Positions 29,779 through 38,757 of a stretch of 64,000 bases of DNA are shown piece after piece. Every line of letters begins with the position of its first letter. Positions within the stretch are counted from its first letter, which is position 1. Source of the stretch: Sediminibacillus halophilus. Lineage in GTDB: Bacteria; Bacillota; Bacilli; Bacillales; Amphibacillaceae. The translations under genes and the position numbers were made by a program. Below the pieces are notes generated by a model that did no database searches, was not told the DNA's origin, and was given only the letters and a program-made list of their open reading frames with translations. The stretch spans positions 310,001 to 374,000 of the forward strand of contig NZ_FNHF01000002.1 in the NCBI RefSeq assembly GCF_900103695.1. The letters are read 5' to 3'.

Positions 29779-30369
29779 TTATATCATCATTTCAAAGTTG
29801 AGATTTTTAAATTTTAAATTGTTAAAGTCGATGGAAAGGCTTTGTCTTTCCAAAAGTGACGTTTCTACTTCACCAGGTTGATTATTGATAATTGGCTTGT
29901 TTGGCTTGTTTTCAATTATCGGCTCATGCGTTTGGACATTTATCTTCAGCTCGGACGGCTGGTAATCGGTTTTTACGGCAAAATGGGATGGAATCCAGCC
30001 AATATTGAAATGCTTCATTGGTTTTTCCCCGTTTTGTTTTCCTTGAACGGCTATCGGGTTTCCTCCATTTTCGATTTTCATCAACTGCTCCCCTTGGCTC
30101 ACTCTTCGCTGCATGCCCTTATACACTGCCTCTTTCCCCTTTTGTGCTGCTTCAGAAATGCTCTTGGCTGCACTCTTAAGATTCATATCCTCCCAAGCCT
30201 TTGATTGATCAATAGTCATTTTAGATGGTCTTCGTTGTATCGTAATTTCAGCTTTGGGTTGCCTGATTGTTTGATCTGCTTTTGGTTGTACAATGGTTTG
30301 CTGTACTGGCGTCTGTGTGATTTGAATCTTTGCCAGTTTAGATTGCATCCTGACCTGAGGCAGCTGCAT
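29779..30369 (-). CDS. yviE: YviE-like protein (DUF6470)
   Basis: 196 residues, rich in Gln, Lys and Pro with short beta-like repeats in the first 50 residues (QTTIVQPKADQTIRQPKAEI type). Function unknown; the family occurs almost only in Bacillales late flagellar operons between flgL and fliW. The start at 30369 follows GGAGGAAAATT. Confidence 0.88.
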   Translation of the reverse strand: MQLPQVRMQSKLAKIQITQTPVQQTIVQPKADQTIRQPKAEITIQRRPSKMTIDQSKAWEDMNLKSAAKSISEAAQKGKEAVYKGMQRRVSQGEQLMKIENGGNPIAVQGKQNGEKPMKHFNIGWIPSHFAVKTDYQPSELKINVQTHEPIIENKPNKPIINNQPGEVETSLLERQSLSIDFNNLKFKNLNFEMMI

Positions 30370-30393
30370 AATTTTCCTCCATTCCCTTCATAG

Positions 30394-30432
30394 TAAAAAG
30401 CCTTGCCGCTCATACAGAGGGCAAGTGCTTTC
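30394..30432 (-). terminator. Hairpin between flgL and yviE
   Basis: CTTGCC / GGCAAG stem extended by GC pairs, followed by TTTTTAC on the minus strand, just past the flgL stop. It may terminate part of the flgM-flgL transcript and lower expression of yviE, fliW and csrA. Confidence 0.6.
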
Positions 30433-30442
30433 ACCTAATTAT

Positions 30443-31312
30443 TTATCGTAGAAAATCTGTCAAAGTTGGCTGTATAATCCGTGACCCGGCACTCAGTGCT
30501 GCCCTATGAACACTCTCCTGAGTAGTTAGCTTCATGATGACTTTTTCTAAATCGATATCTTCATTATCTGACATCATTTTGTTAGCCGTAACTTCCTGAG
30601 AAGAAAGGCGATCTTCTATAAGGTCTAACCGGTTCATACGTGCACCTAAGTCAGCACGCTCATTTACTACATTATCGATATGGTTATCCAGCGAAGCAAT
30701 ATTGGCATCCAGTTCTCCATCAGGTATATCAGACCTTAAGGCATCAGAGAAAGCTTGAATATCGTCAAACAAATCACTACTAAATACTTCCCCAGCATCA
30801 ATATTAGCCTTTAACTTTGTACCACTGGCCACTTCAACTACAACGTCTCCGCCACCCTCCTGGACTACACCATCAATAACAGGAGGCGTATCGGTTTTCG
30901 TACCATTGAAGATATATTTACCGTTGACTTTCGTATTGGCAATATCAGCCAAATGATCACGCAATTGATCCACTTCTTGCGCAATGTTTTCCCTTTGCCC
31001 CTCTTCATACGTACCATTACTACCTTGAACAGCCAATTCTCTAAGTCTCTGAAGAGCTTGCGTAGCTTGATCCAATGCCGAATCAGAGTTATCCATCCAA
31101 TTATGAACTTCACTAGTATTTCGTTGGTATTGTTCAATTTCAGTCACTTGTGTGCGGTAATTCATCCCTTTCATGGCGACAACCGGGTCATCAGAAGGGC
31201 GATTAATCTTTTTACCTGTAGACAACTGGTCCATATATTTCCCCAAGCTATCATAACTGTTACTTAAATTTCTTAGCATATTATTCGATAACATACCTTG
31301 TGTTACGCGCAT
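30443..31312 (-). CDS. flgL: Flagellar hook-filament junction protein FlgL
   Basis: HAP3, 289 residues. N-terminal flagellin-like region MRVTQGMLSNNMLRNL and QLSTGKKINRPSDDP; C-terminal helices end LSAGSRIIQPTLTDFLR. It follows flgK with a 10-nt gap. Confidence 0.96.
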   Translation of the reverse strand: MRVTQGMLSNNMLRNLSNSYDSLGKYMDQLSTGKKINRPSDDPVVAMKGMNYRTQVTEIEQYQRNTSEVHNWMDNSDSALDQATQALQRLRELAVQGSNGTYEEGQRENIAQEVDQLRDHLADIANTKVNGKYIFNGTKTDTPPVIDGVVQEGGGDVVVEVASGTKLKANIDAGEVFSSDLFDDIQAFSDALRSDIPDGELDANIASLDNHIDNVVNERADLGARMNRLDLIEDRLSSQEVTANKMMSDNEDIDLEKVIMKLTTQESVHRAALSAGSRIIQPTLTDFLR

Positions 31313-31322
31313 TTTCTGTCAC

Positions 31323-32855
31323 CTACCTTCCGACTAATCCCATATTATTGATGATTCGGTCGAGCATTTCATCCACGGTCGTCATATTTCTTGCTGCCGC
31401 GTTATAGGCATGTTGGAATTTAATCATATTGGTCATCTCTTCATCCAACGATACAGCACTGACCGATTGTCTATTTTCATCCACTTGGTCACGGAGCACG
31501 GTAGCATTCCCTTGCATCCGCTCAGCTTCCTGAGCAACTACAGCCATTTCCCCGATAATTCCTTCATAGTAGGTTTGTATCGAAGAGTTCTGGCCTAAAT
31601 CGCCGACGCCTTTTTTACGCATTGCCTCAGCCATCGCAAGCGCATTTTCACCATTACCGCTATCTCCATTGGCACTGACGGCAATCAAGTCACTATCTTC
31701 TTTAATTGCCTCAGATACTGTTATAGATGCTGCAGCATTATCTGTATCGTCAATAACAAAGAATTCCTGTCCAGGGTCTCCATTGGCGTCAATCCCCTGA
31801 GAATGAACTTCATTAAGTGCGGCAGCTAGGTTTCTGGCTAAAAAGTTCAATTCTTCCAACATATCCGGATATTCCCCGACTGCTTCACCACCATCTATGT
31901 AACCGTTGGATTCCATGAGGGCTTTCATTTTACCCTGAGAAGAAAAGTCAGCCGCAGCAATGGAGTCAGTCGATGTTTCATTGCCATCCTTGTCAATGGT
32001 TGTAAAATTGAATTGCTCTACATTTTGTTCATCATCGAGGCCTATTTCCATTTGCTTATATTCGCCAGATGAAGCGTCGATCAAGGTGGTGTCTGTATCC
32101 TTTCCTTGTCCGTCAGCCAAAGTGATGGTTGCTTTTCCCTGTGCAATCGCACTTGGCTGTCCACCGCTGCTTTCATAGGAAACATTGATGTTCACGAGGC
32201 CAGAGAGTTTATCGATACATCTGTCTCGTTCATCATATAAATCATTAGGTACCAGACCGTGGGGTTCAATCTCCCCAATTTGTTTGTTTAAGTTGTTTAT
32301 CTGCCTGACTAATGAATTTATCTCCTTTTTCGTAACATTCATTTCTTCCTGCAAATTGCTTCTTTCTGAATTTAAAGAATCGGAAACATAATTAAACGTC
32401 TCAGCCACCGCAGTACCCCTTTGCACCGCAACAGATCTGGAGCCCTCATCTTTATTTGTAGCAAGGTCTTGCAGCGATTGCCAAAAGCGATCCATTGTCT
32501 TGGATAGCCCTTGTTCCGTTGGCTCGTTCATGATACTTTCCATTTGCTCCATCGCACTTGCTTTGGAATCGTAATAACCAAACTTGGCATTCTCACTGCG
32601 GTACTGCTTGTCTAAAAATTGGTCACGAACACGTTCAATCGAGCCTGCCTGAACACCGCTTCCAACTTGTCCAGGAATTTCCGGTCGGTTCCTCGATGCT
32701 GGAGGGTACGGGCCGGTCTGCTCAAAATTGACCCGCTGTCTGGTATAACCCTCTGTATTAGCATTGGCAATATTATGACCGGTTGTATATAAAGCGGACT
32801 GTTGGGTGGTTAGCGCACGCCTGGCTACCTCTAATCCATTAAAAGTTGAACTCAC
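31323..32855 (-). CDS. flgK: Flagellar hook-filament junction protein FlgK
   Basis: HAP1, 510 residues. The N-terminal rod/hook signature ALYTTGHNIANANTEGYTRQ and the C-terminal FQHAYNAAARNMTTVDEMLD are intact. The centre is acidic (Asp/Glu/Asn rich), usual for exposed domains of halotolerant species. Confidence 0.97.
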   Translation of the reverse strand: MSSTFNGLEVARRALTTQQSALYTTGHNIANANTEGYTRQRVNFEQTGPYPPASRNRPEIPGQVGSGVQAGSIERVRDQFLDKQYRSENAKFGYYDSKASAMEQMESIMNEPTEQGLSKTMDRFWQSLQDLATNKDEGSRSVAVQRGTAVAETFNYVSDSLNSERSNLQEEMNVTKKEINSLVRQINNLNKQIGEIEPHGLVPNDLYDERDRCIDKLSGLVNINVSYESSGGQPSAIAQGKATITLADGQGKDTDTTLIDASSGEYKQMEIGLDDEQNVEQFNFTTIDKDGNETSTDSIAAADFSSQGKMKALMESNGYIDGGEAVGEYPDMLEELNFLARNLAAALNEVHSQGIDANGDPGQEFFVIDDTDNAAASITVSEAIKEDSDLIAVSANGDSGNGENALAMAEAMRKKGVGDLGQNSSIQTYYEGIIGEMAVVAQEAERMQGNATVLRDQVDENRQSVSAVSLDEEMTNMIKFQHAYNAAARNMTTVDEMLDRIINNMGLVGR

Positions 32856-32876
32856 ACTGGTTACTCCTCTCTCCTG

Positions 32877-33374
32877 CTACGCTTTCGAATCAAACAGCGA
32901 CCGTTTCGATGGTTGTGGTTGCTGCTGACTTTTGGTATTACCGTAATTCATGTTTTTCAAAGATGGATCCATCATATCGATCGACATTTGGATGAATTGC
33001 AAAGACTGCTTGGTTAAGTCCCGATTCAAGTTTTCTTGTTGTTTTAGATCATAAAGTACATTTGTCAGTTTTAAAAAGCGACTTTCCAGATCTATCTTCT
33101 CCTGTTTATCTTCCAAGCTTTCGAGAATGACAGATACTGTGGCAGCTTCCGGTTCGATCTCGGCTTCGCTTGCCCACTCTCCCACTTCCTGTTGCCGTTG
33201 CTTCTCGACCTGATTAATCGCCTGTACATGCTTTCTTTCCTGCAGCATCAACGTTTGCAGTTTGTCCGTATCTCCATCTTTCAACGTTTCCGTTTTTTCC
33301 TTGGACAAGGTCAACAAGCTTTCATGAAGTTTGATCAAACGCTGTAATGATTCAACTACGGGTTGAACGGACAT
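32877..33374 (-). CDS. flgN: FlgN-family export chaperone (YvyG)
   Basis: 165 residues, coiled-coil, with a basic Ser-rich tail (QPQPSKRSLFDSKA). It chaperones FlgK and FlgL for the flagellar secretion apparatus. Position between flgM and flgK is the B. subtilis order. Confidence 0.9.
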   Translation of the reverse strand: MSVQPVVESLQRLIKLHESLLTLSKEKTETLKDGDTDKLQTLMLQERKHVQAINQVEKQRQQEVGEWASEAEIEPEAATVSVILESLEDKQEKIDLESRFLKLTNVLYDLKQQENLNRDLTKQSLQFIQMSIDMMDPSLKNMNYGNTKSQQQPQPSKRSLFDSKA

Positions 33375-33392
33375 ACGATGTCCTCCCTTTTT

Positions 33393-33662
33393 TTACGGTT
33401 GGTTATTCCAAAACGCAATCATTTTCCTGGCTGTCTGTTTTGGATCGATGTTATATTCGCCAGACTCCACTGCCTGCTTGATTTCCTGTACCCGCTTTTG
33501 CCGCGCAGGGTCAGGTTTGGCGGTTTCCTGCAGTTGCTTTGCCTGACTCGATATTTGCAATTTATCTTCTTTATTTTTCATTTCCTGTTTCACTTCCGCC
33601 TGCTTTTGCAGTTGTTTTTGGTACGGATTAAAGTTGGATTGAATGGTACCATTAATCTTCAA
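33393..33662 (-). CDS. flgM: Anti-sigma factor FlgM
   Basis: 89 residues, inhibits SigD until the hook is finished and FlgM is exported. The conserved C-terminal helix block (RVQEIKQAVESGEYNIDPKQ and AFWNNQP) binds the sigma factor; the N-terminal half is Gln/Lys rich and unstructured. A perfect SigD promoter precedes it. Confidence 0.95.
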   Translation of the reverse strand: MKINGTIQSNFNPYQKQLQKQAEVKQEMKNKEDKLQISSQAKQLQETAKPDPARQKRVQEIKQAVESGEYNIDPKQTARKMIAFWNNQP

Positions 33663-33711
33663 TGCACTGCACTCCTTTCACGGTTAACTGGCGTACATGC
33701 TCTTAATTTTA

Positions 33712-33738
33712 ATATCGGCAGGTTGGGAGTATTGTTTA
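33712..33738 (-). promoter_or_regulatory. SigD promoter of flgM
   Basis: TAAA (33738-33735), exactly 15 nt, GCCGATAT (33719-33712): a full match to the SigD consensus, about 50 nt upstream of flgM, so SigD drives its own anti-sigma factor and the downstream hook-junction genes. Confidence 0.93.
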
Positions 33739-33746
33739 ATAGAAAG

Positions 33747-34166
33747 TCATTGTTTTTTTTCGACTGTATAGTAGGTATTGACTTCGGGCACGTTTTGTCT
33801 ATTACGATCGGAAATTTCATCTAGTTTTTTCTGTTCATCCAAGTCGGATTTCATCTCGTTCATGCAATTGTTGCATAACTTGCCGTCGGAAATCTTCGTT
33901 CCGCAGCGTTCGCACGGAAAGGTCAAATTTGGAAACTGCGACGCCCGTAAGCGTCTTTCTTTAACAAATTTAAAGATAATTTCCTCATCGACTCCGGTTG
34001 CTTCAACAATTTCCGGGACAGTTGCCTGCCGGTTTTTTCGCGGACGCAGAAAATCGTAAACCGTCGTGTAAGCACGCTCCTCCTCTTTGTAACAATCCTG
34101 GCAAATTGAACGGACGCCAGACACAAAAAGTGTACCACAGCGTGGACAGTTCATTAATTCTCCCAT
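33747..34166 (-). CDS. yvyF: YvyF-type zinc-finger flagellar operon protein
   Basis: 139 residues with two CxxC pairs at each end of the fold: CPRC and CQDC in the first 30 residues, CERC and CNNC around 85-105, and a winged-helix-like middle (ATVPEIVEATGVDEE). Family TIGR03826, function unclear. The start MGELMNCP at 34166 has AGGGGGAAC upstream; a longer frame to 34208 lacks a site. Confidence 0.88.
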   Translation of the reverse strand: MGELMNCPRCGTLFVSGVRSICQDCYKEEERAYTTVYDFLRPRKNRQATVPEIVEATGVDEEIIFKFVKERRLRASQFPNLTFPCERCGTKISDGKLCNNCMNEMKSDLDEQKKLDEISDRNRQNVPEVNTYYTVEKKQ

Positions 34167-34261
34167 CGTAGTTCCCCCTAAAAGCATTTTTCGTTCATTA
34201 TAGCACATGACCTCCCGAACAGTGACAAGAAATTGAGATGTTTTGGAAGGCGAGAGGGATG

Positions 34262-34320
34262 GGGGTCAGTCCCTCCGAAGCGAAGATAAGATCTTCTAGC
34301 GGACTTGGGGACTGACCCCA
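34262..34320. repeat. REP-like palindromic element, copy 3
   Basis: GGGGTCAGTCCC (34262-34273) and GGGGACTGACCCC (34307-34319) as inverted arms with a 33-nt interior that itself contains AAGATAAGATCTT. Lies between yvyF and comFC. Confidence 0.8.
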
Positions 34321-34428
34321 AAACAGGTGTTTTCCTTCTCCATTTACTTAGAAATGCTGAAATATCGGAGATTAGAGTGGAAGAAGGTCTGTCACCAATT
34401 GGGTGTTTCATTCCTGTATTAGGAGTTT

Positions 34429-34482
34429 GGGGCCTGACCCTTCAACTTTTATTAGGAAGCCCTTTTTGGAGGGACTGTCCCC
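34429..34482. repeat. REP-like palindromic element, copy 4 (variant)
   Basis: GGGGCCTGACCC (34429-34440) and GGGACTGTCCCC (34471-34482), two variant cores in one 54-nt unit that ends 3 nt from the comFC stop. Confidence 0.7.
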
Positions 34483-34485
34483 TGC

Positions 34486-35178
34486 TTAGCTTCGGGCGAG
34501 GGTGAGGGAGTATACTTCTGGGCAGCCGTGGCTCTTCAAGGTTCGTGCGGCGTGGCGTAGGGTGGTTCCGGTGGTGTAAATGTCGTCGATCAAAATAACT
34601 GGTTTGTCGGTCGGCTTAATTAACGTAAAGGGGTTTTCGGTATGAATTCGCTGCCGGCGTGTCTTCTTGGACTGTTTTTCCCCATGTGTTCTTGTCAACA
34701 GCTGCTCCGCTGGTTTCCCCAATACGTCAATTATCGCTTCTGATTGGTTGAAACCGCGTTCGTACAGCCGCTCTTCGCTTAATGGAATCGGAACCAAAAC
34801 CGCCTGCTTCCGGAGGTGCTTACTGAATGCTTTCCGAAAAGTATCCTGTAAACCAATCCCGAAGACTTCGCGCAGTTTGTAATCGCCACGATATTTCCAC
34901 TTGGCGAGCATGACTCGCATCCGCTCGTTATAGACATAAACGGAACGGTTTTGTGTAAGGACTCCTTGCCATTGTGACAGCTGCTCCCAACGGCGGCAGT
35001 CTCTACAAGTCTCCCCTCCCCGTCCAACTTGGCGACCGCACTTATTACACAGATATCCGTCCAGCTTCTCCAACGCTGCTTCACACTCCCTGCATAAATA
35101 AGTCACTCTGTCAGGCAGCAGCAAGCTCCCCCAATGAACTTCCGTAACCATCTCTTTGTCACACCATAAGCAATGCAT
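34486..35178 (-). CDS. comFC: Late competence protein ComFC (phosphoribosyltransferase-like)
   Basis: 230 residues required for DNA uptake. N-terminal double zinc-ribbon (CLWC, CREC, CNKC, CRDC in residues 3-60) and a C-terminal PRTase fold with the PRPP loop VILIDDIYTTGTT near 193-205. It overlaps the comFA stop by one base (TGATG). comFB, which separates the two in B. subtilis, is absent. Confidence 0.95.
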   Translation of the reverse strand: MHCLWCDKEMVTEVHWGSLLLPDRVTYLCRECEAALEKLDGYLCNKCGRQVGRGGETCRDCRRWEQLSQWQGVLTQNRSVYVYNERMRVMLAKWKYRGDYKLREVFGIGLQDTFRKAFSKHLRKQAVLVPIPLSEERLYERGFNQSEAIIDVLGKPAEQLLTRTHGEKQSKKTRRQRIHTENPFTLIKPTDKPVILIDDIYTTGTTLRHAARTLKSHGCPEVYSLTLARS

Positions 35179-36662
35179 CAGATTTTCACCGCCCGGTTGT
35201 TCATCGCGTTAATCGAACGGACAGCAGCAACCATTGCCTTCGTTTTCCCAGCATGAAAAAACAGTACTTCTCCCTCTGGATCATCCGGGCTTCTCCCCGC
35301 CCGTCCGGCGATTTGCACCAGTGCTGCCTCATCAAACACAGCATGCCCGGCGTCCAGTACGACGACGTCGACCGATGGAAAGGTGACACCGCGTTCCAAT
35401 ATGGTCGTAGTGATCAGTACCTGCAGCTCTTGATTGCGGAATTGTTGCACTTTGGCTTCCCTTTCTTCATCGGCAGCATGAACGGAAGCAATTACCGTAT
35501 CGCCGAGCTTATCTCTCAACAACGGACCGATTGCTTTCTCCATGTTGCCTGCAAGTTCGACATATGGCACAAATAGTAACAGCTGCCGTTCCGGATGGTG
35601 ACGCCGCTTCAGCCAGTTAAAGAAAGCAACTGGCGGCATATTGTTTTGCAAGGATTTTTTCATGTGACTGGAAAGGATCAGGCGGGGGACCGGAAGTGGG
35701 CGACCATGGAAGCGAATTGGTACAAAAACAGAATCCAATTGACCATGTTCAAGGCGACGACGTTGTTTTTTTCTCGGAGTGGCGGTCAAATAGATACGGG
35801 CCGATGCTGATTTTGCTGCTCTGGATGCAGCGAACGGCAATGAAGGATCTTCATGATATGGAAACGCGTCGATTTCATCGATAACCATGACATCGAATGC
35901 GCGAGCAAACCGCAGCAATTGGTGGGTGGTGGCCAACACTAGCTGACCGTCAGCCGCTTTCTTTTCACTTCCGCCATACAAACCGGAAATCGATGTGTCC
36001 GGAAACGCATGACGAAACCGTGGCAAAAGCTCCCGGACTACATCGGCGCGCGGTGTTGCCAGACAAACACGCTTGCCCGCTTCCAATGATCTGCCAATTC
36101 CGGCAAAAAGCATTTCTGTTTTACCTGCTCCACATACCGCCCAAGTCAAAAGTTCGCCAACACCCGCTTCCATCACTTCCCTTATACGATTGGAAGCTTG
36201 CTGTTGGGCAGCTGTCAGCTCTCCGTCCCACCCGCAGGCTTTTCCCCGAACCGGCCATGTTGGATGCGGACCTGTCCAAACGTATAACGGCTGGCATTCC
36301 AGTACCCTTCCCATTTCCACACAGTTACGGCAATAGACATGGGTTTGATTACAACGGGCACAAGGAATATCAGCAAACTTCCGGCGAAGCTTGTTGCCGC
36401 AACGGCGACAGCGCCAGCCCCACCAATAGGACTCAATCGCTTCGACAGCTCGAAACATGCCTATCTCGTTTAATTCGTTCCAAACAGCATCCTTGATTTG
36501 AATTTCTTCACGAAGCAGTAATTTTCCCGAAAAATGATTGGCAAGGGAAGGTAACTCTTTTGCGTATAATTTCTTTGCAGGTGTTTCAGAGGAAATACTA
36601 GTAGAGGGAATCCAGTCAAAAGAAGGATAAAAATACGACCGGATCGAGGAAAGTGTAGAAAT
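35178..36662 (-). CDS. comFA: Late competence DNA helicase ComFA, non-ATG start
   Basis: A DEAD-type ssDNA translocase that helps pull transforming DNA into the cell. Zinc-finger cysteines (CRRC, CARC, CRNC) at the N-terminal third, Walker A WAVCGAGKTE, Walker B VMVIDEIDAFP, motif III LTATP and the motif VI QIAGRAGRS are present. The first ATG (36458) leaves out a homologous segment that is in frame upstream and reads LPSLANHFSGKLLLREE, the counterpart of the RSRHLLRTE region of B. subtilis ComFA. No ATG, GTG or TTG lies in that extension. An ATT at 36662 has AAAGGAG 9 nt upstream and gives 494 residues. The ATT start is inferred; the homology of the extension is seen. Confidence 0.85.
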   Translation of the reverse strand: MSTLSSIRSYFYPSFDWIPSTSISSETPAKKLYAKELPSLANHFSGKLLLREEIQIKDAVWNELNEIGMFRAVEAIESYWWGWRCRRCGNKLRRKFADIPCARCNQTHVYCRNCVEMGRVLECQPLYVWTGPHPTWPVRGKACGWDGELTAAQQQASNRIREVMEAGVGELLTWAVCGAGKTEMLFAGIGRSLEAGKRVCLATPRADVVRELLPRFRHAFPDTSISGLYGGSEKKAADGQLVLATTHQLLRFARAFDVMVIDEIDAFPYHEDPSLPFAASRAAKSASARIYLTATPRKKQRRRLEHGQLDSVFVPIRFHGRPLPVPRLILSSHMKKSLQNNMPPVAFFNWLKRRHHPERQLLLFVPYVELAGNMEKAIGPLLRDKLGDTVIASVHAADEEREAKVQQFRNQELQVLITTTILERGVTFPSVDVVVLDAGHAVFDEAALVQIAGRAGRSPDDPEGEVLFFHAGKTKAMVAAVRSINAMNNRAVKI

Positions 36663-36691
36663 GAAAACCAGCTCCTTTTCATAATAAATCC

Positions 36692-36717
36692 ATGTCCCGC
36701 CGCTAAAGACGGGACAT
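36692..36717 (-). terminator. Hairpin between degV and comFA
   Basis: ATGTCCCG / CGGGACAT stem with a 10-nt loop about 35 nt upstream of degV and just before the comFA ribosome-binding site. In the minus direction the tail (GGATTTATTAT) is only weakly T-rich. It may terminate degV-side readthrough or act in the comFA leader. Confidence 0.5.
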
Positions 36718-36751
36718 AGCTATATAATAGTTAAAAATGATAGCAAGAAGC

Positions 36752-37594
36752 TTATTTAAAATACCAGCAAAGTCCGATGGCGCCTTCACCAAGATGGGTA
36801 CCGATGACGGGACCAAAATAACTAACGACCACTTCGGCGTTCGGATATTTAGCTTCGAAATCCTGTTTCATCTGCTGCGCCTCTTCCTCACGCAGTGAAT
36901 GAATCACGGCCGCCCGGATCGGCTTTCCCGATTCGGCATCAGCGGCGAATAAATCTTCAATACGCTTCAGAGCACGCTTGCGAGTGCGGATCTTTTCAAA
37001 CGGAACGATTTTTTTATCTTCAAAATAAAGCAGCGGCTTTACCTGAAGCATACTGCCCAGTAAAGCCTGTGCGCCATTCAAGCGTCCGCCTCTGTGCAGG
37101 TTGCTCAAGTCGTCGACCATAAAATAGGCAATCATCGACTGTTTCATCTCATCGAGCCTGCCAAGAATTTCTTCGACGGTTGCATCGTTTGCGGCCATTT
37201 CTGCTGCCTCCAGCGCATAAAAACCTTGTACCATACAGCTCATTTCGGAATCGTATGGATAGACTTCGATGTCATCAACCATTTTCCCGGCAGAACCGAC
37301 TGCCTCGAACGTACCGCTAATTCCGCTTGATAAGTGCACAGAAATGACAGCATCATAATCCTTCGCCAATTCCTCCAGCTTTTCGGTAATCAACCCGATT
37401 GACGGCTGGGAAGTTTTCGGAAGCTCTGTAGCAGCCTTCACCTTCGGATAAAACTCCTCTGCCGTGATATCGACTTCCTCCTGATAAGACTCTTTCTCAA
37501 AAATGACATTGAGCGGCACCATATGTATATGTTTTTCGCGCCGGACCTCTTCCGGTAAGTAAGCCGTACTATCTGTCATTACAGCAATTTTCAT
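36752..37594 (-). CDS. degV: DegV-family fatty-acid-binding protein
   Basis: 280 residues; DegV (FakB) proteins present bound fatty acids to the FakA kinase. The N-terminal MKIAVMTDSTAYLP and the VHLSSGISGTFEAVGSA loop that contacts the acyl head group are typical. It stands downstream of degU in the comFA-degV-degU-degS order of B. subtilis (yviA). Confidence 0.93.
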   Translation of the reverse strand: MKIAVMTDSTAYLPEEVRREKHIHMVPLNVIFEKESYQEEVDITAEEFYPKVKAATELPKTSQPSIGLITEKLEELAKDYDAVISVHLSSGISGTFEAVGSAGKMVDDIEVYPYDSEMSCMVQGFYALEAAEMAANDATVEEILGRLDEMKQSMIAYFMVDDLSNLHRGGRLNGAQALLGSMLQVKPLLYFEDKKIVPFEKIRTRKRALKRIEDLFAADAESGKPIRAAVIHSLREEEAQQMKQDFEAKYPNAEVVVSYFGPVIGTHLGEGAIGLCWYFK

Positions 37595-37742
37595 AAAATC
37601 TACCTTTCATGGACAAAATTTCATTCATGCTTGCCTTCCATTTTACTAGCAGGTGCTCTCATAATCTAGCACAAAAATAGGCCGTGCGCTATTTTTAATA
37701 GAATCACTTCCATTTCGAAAAAAGGCAGATCTCGTAATCTAC

Positions 37743-37768
37743 AAAAGCCGGGGATAGCCCCGGCTTTT
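37743..37768 (-). terminator. Terminator of degU
   Basis: Perfect 11-bp stem AAAAGCCGGGG / CCCCGGCTTTT with a 4-nt loop. Confidence 0.92.
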
Positions 37769-37781
37769 CTTCGCTGTTTGT

Positions 37782-38462
37782 TTATAAGACTTCTACCCAG
37801 CCATTCCGAATGGCCGAAACGACTGCCTGTGTACGATCGTTTACATTCATTTTTTGCAAGATGTTGCTGACATGGTTTTTGACTGTTTTTTCACTGATAT
37901 ACAATGCTTCCGCAACACCGCGGTTGCTCTTGCCGTCAGCCAACAACTGGAGTACTTCACACTCTCTTCTTGTCAGCAAATGCAATGGTTTGCGATAATC
38001 GATCTGCTTTTCCACCGGCTTGTTGGCACTTTCCTCTGCCAGTCTGCGATACTCCTGGACAAGGTTGTGGGTTACTTTCGGATGGAGATATGAACCGCCC
38101 TCACTGACGACCTTGATCGCTTCGATTAACGCATCAGAATCCATTTCCTTCAGCAAATACCCTTGTGCGCCGGTTTTCAAGGCATGTGTGACATAGTTCT
38201 CGTCATCATGAATCGATAAAATAATGACGCTGATATCCGGGTGTTTCTCGATCAAATCCGACGTTGCCTGGACACCGTTGAGGTTTGGCATATTGATGTC
38301 CATCAATACGACATCTGGATTGTACTCTTCCACCAGCTTCACAGCAGTGGAACCGTCATCTCCTTCAGCGACAACATTGAATGAAGGCTCAAAATCCAGA
38401 ATTCTCTTCACACCTTCACGGAATAACTTGTGGTCATCGACTAGTAATATATTGGTTGTCAT
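37782..38462 (-). CDS. degU: Two-component response regulator DegU
   Basis: 226 residues, NarL/LuxR family, controlling exoenzymes, competence, biofilm and motility. The receiver domain has the acidic pair Asp9-Asp10 and phospho-acceptor Asp55 in [10 protein letters not shown]; the C-terminal HTH reads [17 protein letters not shown]. Closely similar to B. subtilis DegU. GGAGGAG precedes ATG 38462. A 295-nt gap separates it from degS, with its own promoter. Confidence 0.97.
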   Translation of the reverse strand: MTTNILLVDDHKLFREGVKRILDFEPSFNVVAEGDDGSTAVKLVEEYNPDVVLMDINMPNLNGVQATSDLIEKHPDISVIILSIHDDENYVTHALKTGAQGYLLKEMDSDALIEAIKVVSEGGSYLHPKVTHNLVQEYRRLAEESANKPVEKQIDYRKPLHLLTRRECEVLQLLADGKSNRGVAEALYISEKTVKNHVSNILQKMNVNDRTQAVVSAIRNGWVEVL

Positions 38463-38668
38463 ACTCTGCTCCTCCTAATTGCATGAAGTGAAACTTCCTT
38501 CAGCGGGGAATGCATGCCCGCCAATGGCCAGAATAAATCAACATGTAACAGAGACAGTAGCACCCCCGCCGCCATGCGCGTTGATTTTTCTTCTTGTTGT
38601 ATTAGTTGCTATGATTTCTACCACCAGTTACTAAACCTTTCTGCTGTCGCAGTATATCTCTTTCTCTT

Positions 38669-38697
38669 ATTATACATGATATAGCTGGATTTGTATT
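38669..38697 (-). promoter_or_regulatory. Candidate degU promoter in the degS-degU gap
   Basis: A consensus TATAAT -10 (38674-38669) with AATACA 17 nt upstream; the poor -35 would suit an activated promoter, as with the autoregulated P3 of B. subtilis degU. A CTGC-GACA-GCAG hairpin follows in the leader. Confidence 0.5.
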
Positions 38698-38757
38698 AAT
38701 TTGAGCCAGTTTATCTAAGATTTTATGGTCAACAAATTACGACAATTGTCGATCCAG

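Noticed and set aside
35897-36496. A 199-codon plus-strand frame opposite comFA
   Set aside because: Antisense to conserved helicase motifs; no protein-like pattern.
36470-36682. A 70-codon frame beginning at ATG 36682 ahead of comFA
   Set aside because: It overlaps, in another frame, a segment that matches ComFA; its own peptide is low-complexity hydrophobic and basic. Considered only as a possible frameshifted comFA start.
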